NCBI RefSeq assembly: GCF_946480185.1
Contig: NZ_CAMLIG010000046.1
Location: forward strand, 1 to 19,847
DNA from: an uncultured Pedobacter sp.
GTDB lineage: Bacteria > Bacteroidota > Bacteroidia > Sphingobacteriales > Sphingobacteriaceae
Length of the DNA: 19,847 bases
Direction: 5' to 3'
The notes beneath the pieces were generated by a model, which worked only from the letters and a program-made list of their open reading frames with translations, did no database searches and was not told where the DNA came from. Of this stretch, positions 16,742-19,847 are shown in pieces (position 1 is the first letter of the stretch; the number at the start of each line of letters is the position of its first letter). Both the position numbers and the translations under genes were made by a program.

Positions 16742-18181
16742 ATGATAGCAGTCTTTAACCGGATTTTAAAAGAGAATACTTTTTTCAAAAACTTTTCTGT
16801 GCTCACTGTAACCAGCGTTTTAACACAGTTTTTGGGAATGGTTATTGGAATCAAGATTGCCAGAGTCTTGAGTCCTTATAATTTTGGAGTTTACAATTTA
16901 CTTCAGTTACACGTGACTATATTTTCGGTTGTGGGAACCTTGGGTATCAGCCGGATCATCATCAGAGACATTGCTAGGGATAAAATGAACATCAATAGTT
17001 TGCTCAAAGATTCTTTGATACTACGCCTGGCAGGAACAGTATTCGCCGTGTTAATTTTTGGAGTGTATTATTATTTTTTCAAATCTTACGATGTTTTCCT
17101 GTTCGGGCTGGTCATCTCGGCCGTAACAATGACAGTTGCCTTCGATCACTTTAACAGCCTAGCTTTCGGACTGGAGAAAATGGAATTTTCTGGCTTTGTG
17201 AACCTCACAAGTACAGTTTGTTGGCTCATCGCTATATTTTTGATTCCAGACAAGCAACTGAATTTAACCTTTGTTTTTTTATTGTTTGCCATATTTAATA
17301 TTGTTAAGGTGATCCTTTTTCTTTTTGTGATCAGAACAAGAACAAATTATAAGGCCAGCCTTTCAAATATCGATACCCCAATGAATTCCGCACTTTCATT
17401 AGGTAAGGAAAGTCTGCCTTTCTACTACCTCGATCTTTTTTCTTTACTGAGCATGCAAATCCCGATTTTGTTTTTGGAGTATCGGTCTGGAACAGAACAA
17501 ATTGGTTATTTTAATATTGCCAGCAAGATTTTATTGCCCATTAGTATTATTGTAAATACGGCGCTTTCCGCTATATTTCCAATTGTAGCAAGACTTTATG
17601 AGCGTGATTACGACCGTTTTATAGATATTTTTAAAACCATGTGTATAGCAATTAGCTTAATCGGGATTGCAGGGGCATTTGGCGCCACTCTTTTCAGAAA
17701 AGAAATTGTTGTATTGTTATACGGGGAGAAGTACATCAGCTCCAGTCTTTCATTAAGCTACCAATGCTGGTACATTGCCATTTTCTCTGTAGTATGCCTT
17801 TTTGGTACCGTTTTGGGAGCCATTAATAGGCAAAAACAACTTGGCTATCTTTCTTTTGTATGTACAATAATTGGTGTGCCTTTATTGTGGTATGGTTCAC
17901 AGTTTGGAGCACAGTATCTTTCTGCCGCATTTATGGTTGCAACTGGCATAAATTTAATTCTGCACTTTGTTGTGGTACACATCTATGTTAAACAGAAGAT
18001 ATCGCCTATGTTCTATATTAAGATTTCTGCATTTTTGGTAGTTGCATATTTAATTTCTATCCAAGTACCAGAAGGATTGAGTTTAAGTCTTAAAATCGCC
18101 CTTTTCTTAGTTAGTTCCTTAATTGTATCATTCTTTCTTTATAAAAAGTATTTTACCAAAGTAAAAGCTTATTTTCAATAG
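16742..18181 (+). CDS. wzx: Wzx-like polysaccharide flippase (MATE/MVF superfamily)
   Basis: A 479-residue inner-membrane protein with about 12-14 helices. The N-terminus (SVLTVTSVLTQFLGMVIGIK, then SPYNFGVYNLLQ) is the usual first-helix pattern of polysaccharide biosynthesis flippases, and the middle helices carry KESLPFYYLDLFSLLSMQIP and FNIASKILLPISIIVNTALS, also typical. It would move undecaprenyl-linked repeat units across the inner membrane. Length is normal for the family (about 420-500). The ATG at 16742 follows a 76-bp gap after the polymerase gene; a Wzy-Wzx pair next to each other supports both calls. Confidence 0.88.
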   Translation: MIAVFNRILKENTFFKNFSVLTVTSVLTQFLGMVIGIKIARVLSPYNFGVYNLLQLHVTIFSVVGTLGISRIIIRDIARDKMNINSLLKDSLILRLAGTVFAVLIFGVYYYFFKSYDVFLFGLVISAVTMTVAFDHFNSLAFGLEKMEFSGFVNLTSTVCWLIAIFLIPDKQLNLTFVFLLFAIFNIVKVILFLFVIRTRTNYKASLSNIDTPMNSALSLGKESLPFYYLDLFSLLSMQIPILFLEYRSGTEQIGYFNIASKILLPISIIVNTALSAIFPIVARLYERDYDRFIDIFKTMCIAISLIGIAGAFGATLFRKEIVVLLYGEKYISSSLSLSYQCWYIAIFSVVCLFGTVLGAINRQKQLGYLSFVCTIIGVPLLWYGSQFGAQYLSAAFMVATGINLILHFVVVHIYVKQKISPMFYIKISAFLVVAYLISIQVPEGLSLSLKIALFLVSSLIVSFFLYKKYFTKVKAYFQ

Positions 18182-18238
18182 AAAATTTAAAATGAATTGC
18201 TGAATGCTAATGTGGTTATCCGATAGTAATAAAAATCA

Positions 18239-19135
18239 ATGAAAAACGTAAGTATAGTTATACCCACTTACAACAGGGAAAAACTACTCCCTAGGGCAAT
18301 AGAAAGTGTTTTGTCTCAGGATTTTGCTGGGGAAATGGAAATCATTGTTTCCGATGATGGATCAACAGATGATACCCTAAAAATCGCGAATTCTTATTCG
18401 GATAAGAATGTCAAAGTAGTTTTAAAACCCGCTGATTGCAAAACGCAAGGTCCATCTGGTACCAGAAATAGAGGTATCGCAGCAACAAGTAATCCTTATA
18501 TTTTATTTTTAGATTCTGATGATTATTTTTTTCCTGGTCATATCAAAACAATGGTTAATGCCCTAGAAGCAAACCCAGAATTTGGTTATGTATTTTGTAG
18601 GATTTTAGAAATCAATGAAGCTACCACGCCCCCTACTTTTAGTCTGTGGACAAAAGAGGTAATTACTGAGCGTGAGATTATCAATTTAAATATTGCTTCG
18701 CACAATGTGGCCCAAACAAACGGCTTTATCTTTAAAAAGGAAGTTTTTGAAAAGGTGGGCGTTTTTTATGAAGACATTTATCATGGAGAAGATATTGACC
18801 TTTGGATGCGGATTGCCGAATTTTACAAAGGCGATTTTTCAGACCATTATGGCGCCGCACTGCGAAGAAATGGAGCAGATCAATTGACTGCCGATTCTAA
18901 GGAAAGCTTGTTAAAAATCCAACAAAAGGTTTTCAGGAATGCTTTAAATAGATATTTTAAACTGAAGCTAAATAATCCGTATCGCCTGGCAAAGTTGCTT
19001 TATATCAATCTTTATTATATCGTTATACAAGTACCAATTATTAAGGGAATCTTTTTAAAATCTTACGAAGCGAAAAAGAGAAAAGAAAGTATTGCCCAGG
19101 AATGGCATCCGCTGGAATATTTTATAAAGGGTTGA
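18239..19135 (+). CDS. glycosyltransferase family 2
   Basis: A 298-residue inverting GT-A enzyme. The N-terminus VSIVIPTYNREKLLPRAIES with IIVSDDGSTDDT (D39, D40) is the nucleotide-binding region, LFLDSDDYF (D92-S-D94) is the metal-binding DxD, and GEDIDLWMRI is the ED region carrying the likely catalytic base. The C-terminal 60 residues contain a hydrophobic stretch (LLYINLYYIVIQVPIIKGIF) that probably associates with the membrane. It would transfer one sugar to the repeat unit. It is the last gene of the polysaccharide locus in this window, 57 bp after the flippase, and is followed at once by the repeat region. Donor and acceptor sugars cannot be predicted. Confidence 0.9.
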   Translation: MKNVSIVIPTYNREKLLPRAIESVLSQDFAGEMEIIVSDDGSTDDTLKIANSYSDKNVKVVLKPADCKTQGPSGTRNRGIAATSNPYILFLDSDDYFFPGHIKTMVNALEANPEFGYVFCRILEINEATTPPTFSLWTKEVITEREIINLNIASHNVAQTNGFIFKKEVFEKVGVFYEDIYHGEDIDLWMRIAEFYKGDFSDHYGAALRRNGADQLTADSKESLLKIQQKVFRNALNRYFKLKLNNPYRLAKLLYINLYYIVIQVPIIKGIFLKSYEAKKRKESIAQEWHPLEYFIKG

Positions 19136-19156
19136 TTTATTCATTAATTGTGAATA

Positions 19157-19194
19157 CCACAAAGAAAAACTTAGTGCCTTTGAGCCTTAGTGGC
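19157..19194. repeat. repeat unit A, short form (CCACAAAG...GTGGC)
   Basis: Begins 21 bp after the GT2 stop. It starts CCACAAAG and ends CTTAGTGGC, with complementary CCAC/GTGG ends. Compared with the full unit at 19732-19786 it lacks one internal 16-bp segment, ACACTAAGCCACAAAG, as expected from slippage between the two CCACAAAG copies of a full unit. A 21-bp linker (AACAATAAAACAAATAAT plus TTA) separates it from the next unit. Confidence 0.8.
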
Positions 19195-19216
19195 AACAAT
19201 AAAACAAATAATTTAG

Positions 19217-19273
19217 GCTACAAAGACACTAAGCCACAAATAAAAAAACTTATTGCCCTTGCGCCTTAGTGGC
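19217..19273. repeat. repeat unit B, full-length form upstream of the nuclease gene
   Basis: A 57-bp unit starting GCTACAAAGACACTAAGCC and ending GCGCCTTAGTGGC. Left and right arms can pair imperfectly (GCTAC with GTGGC by one wobble, CTAAG with CTTA-type segments). The linker after it, AACAATAAAAGAAATGAT (19274-19291), differs from the first 18 bases of the previous linker at only two positions, and the nuclease ATG follows it directly. Confidence 0.8.
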
Positions 19274-19291
19274 AACAATAAAAGAAATGAT

Positions 19292-19684
19292 ATGGAATAC
19301 AAAGAACTTTCCCTAGAAGAAGAGCAAATAGGTAAAGCCATTGTAAATGCCGCATACAAAATTCATAAAGAACTTGGACCCGGCTTATTGGAGAAGGTTT
19401 ATGAAGTCTGTATGGCTCACGAATTAAGAAAAATCGGGTTTGACGTTAAGCGTCAGATAGACATCCCTATTGTTTATGACGGAATACAGTTCAATGAAGG
19501 ATTGAGGTTAGATTTACTGGTAAACGATAAAATTATCTGCGAACTAAAAGCCGTTGAATTAGTAAATCCGGTTTGGGAAGCCCAAATCATCAGTCATTTA
19601 AAACTTACGGGGTTAAACTTGGGTTATCTCATTAATTTCAATGTACCTGTGATTAAAAATGGAATAAGAAGATTTAGAAATTAA
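19292..19684 (+). CDS. GxxExxY protein, PD-(D/E)XK nuclease-like
   Basis: A 130-residue protein of the GxxExxY family (PDDEXK_3). The name-giving motif is GLLEKVY, within KELGPGLLEKVYEVCMAHEL. The nuclease-type core is LRLDLLVNDKIICELKAV: an aspartate, then E-x-K about ten residues later, followed by a helix with WEAQIISHLKLTG. The end IRRFRN is also usual, so the protein looks complete. No biochemical function is firmly established for the family; nuclease activity is inferred from the fold. I start at the ATG at 19292; the TTG at 19253 would place the N-terminus inside repeat unit B. The gene occupies precisely the linker between two repeat units: the repeat linker runs up to the ATG and the next unit begins one base after the stop. 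It is therefore probably part of the repeat element, not of the polysaccharide operon. Confidence 0.9.
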   Translation: MEYKELSLEEEQIGKAIVNAAYKIHKELGPGLLEKVYEVCMAHELRKIGFDVKRQIDIPIVYDGIQFNEGLRLDLLVNDKIICELKAVELVNPVWEAQIISHLKLTGLNLGYLINFNVPVIKNGIRRFRN

Positions 19685-19685
19685 A

Positions 19686-19731
19686 GCCACAAAGAAAAAA
19701 CCTAGTGCCGTTGCGGAAAACAAGTAAGTGA
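19686..19731. repeat. repeat unit C, truncated, downstream of the nuclease gene
   Basis: Starts GCCACAAAG one base after the nuclease stop codon, continues AAAAAACCTAGTGCC like the short form A, then loses the CTTAGTGGC end and passes through TTGCGG into the linker AAAACAAGTAAGTGA. It appears to be a unit with its right arm deleted, so it cannot form the complete hairpin. Confidence 0.7.
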
Positions 19732-19847
19732 GCCACAAAGACACTAAGCCACAAAGAGAAACTTAGCGCCTTTGAGCCTTAGTGGCAACAATAAAACAAG
19801 TAAGTGAGCCACAAAGACACTAAGCCACAAAGAGAAACTTAGCGCCT
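19717..19847. repeat. 76-bp tandem repeat, running off the window
   Basis: Bases 19717-19771 recur without mismatch at 19793-19847 (55 bp, offset 76 bp). Each period is a 21-bp linker ending in CAAGTAAGTGA plus a 55-bp hairpin-capable unit; unit D is complete at 19732-19786 (GCCAC...GTGGC) and unit E starts at 19808 and is cut by the window end. Within D, CCACAAAG occurs twice 16 bp apart, and CTAAG (19744-19748) can pair with CTTAG. The identity shows recent duplication or homogenisation. The total copy number is not visible. Confidence 0.85.

Noticed and set aside
19157..19847. CRISPR array
   Set aside because: The recurring units are near-palindromic and the linkers are similar to one another rather than unique spacers; no cas gene is present.

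Overview
The window looks like a chromosome segment of a Bacteroidota bacterium, most likely from the Sphingobacteriaceae (Pedobacter-like). The grounds are AT-rich intergenic DNA, three good TAnnTTTG-type -7 promoter elements, a DUF3276/PUR-like protein, a GH2 enzyme of the Bacteroidota type, and a polysaccharide export protein of the Bacteroidota type. The genus is inferred; there is no rRNA or marker gene here to fix it.

Left part (1-4.3 kb) holds housekeeping genes: a leucine-dehydrogenase-type amino acid dehydrogenase on the minus strand, a divergent ABC half-exporter, a small PUR/DUF3276 nucleic-acid-binding protein with a clear terminator, and a cold-shock protein with its own promoter and terminator. 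A decayed AACCAC-type repeat fills the gap after the cold-shock gene.

Middle part (4.3-10.8 kb) holds a secreted glycoside hydrolase family 2 enzyme (minus), a roughly 530-bp intergenic region, a large AsmA-family envelope protein (plus) and a TauE/SafE-family membrane permease (minus). Degenerate 7-bp-period repeats lie directly 3' of two genes, the dehydrogenase and the AsmA gene.

Right part (11.1-19.1 kb) is a Wzx/Wzy-type surface polysaccharide locus, all on the plus strand: outer-membrane export lipoprotein, Wzc-like chain-length regulator/tyrosine kinase, GT8 glycosyltransferase, Wzy-like polymerase, Wzx-like flippase and GT2 glycosyltransferase. The two glycosyltransferases would build part of a lipid-linked repeat unit, Wzx would flip it, Wzy would polymerise it, and the first two proteins would control length and export it. 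No initiating sugar-phosphate transferase is present, so that step must be encoded elsewhere. The Wzc-like kinase domain has an abnormal Walker A' motif.

The right edge (19.15-19.85 kb) is the most unusual part. A GxxExxY-family PD-(D/E)XK nuclease-like gene sits exactly in the linker between hairpin-forming repeats (CCACAAAG...CTTAGTGGC), followed by a 76-bp tandem repeat that runs off the window. The layout resembles a REP/RAYT arrangement but with a different enzyme, and is the best candidate here for an undescribed element.
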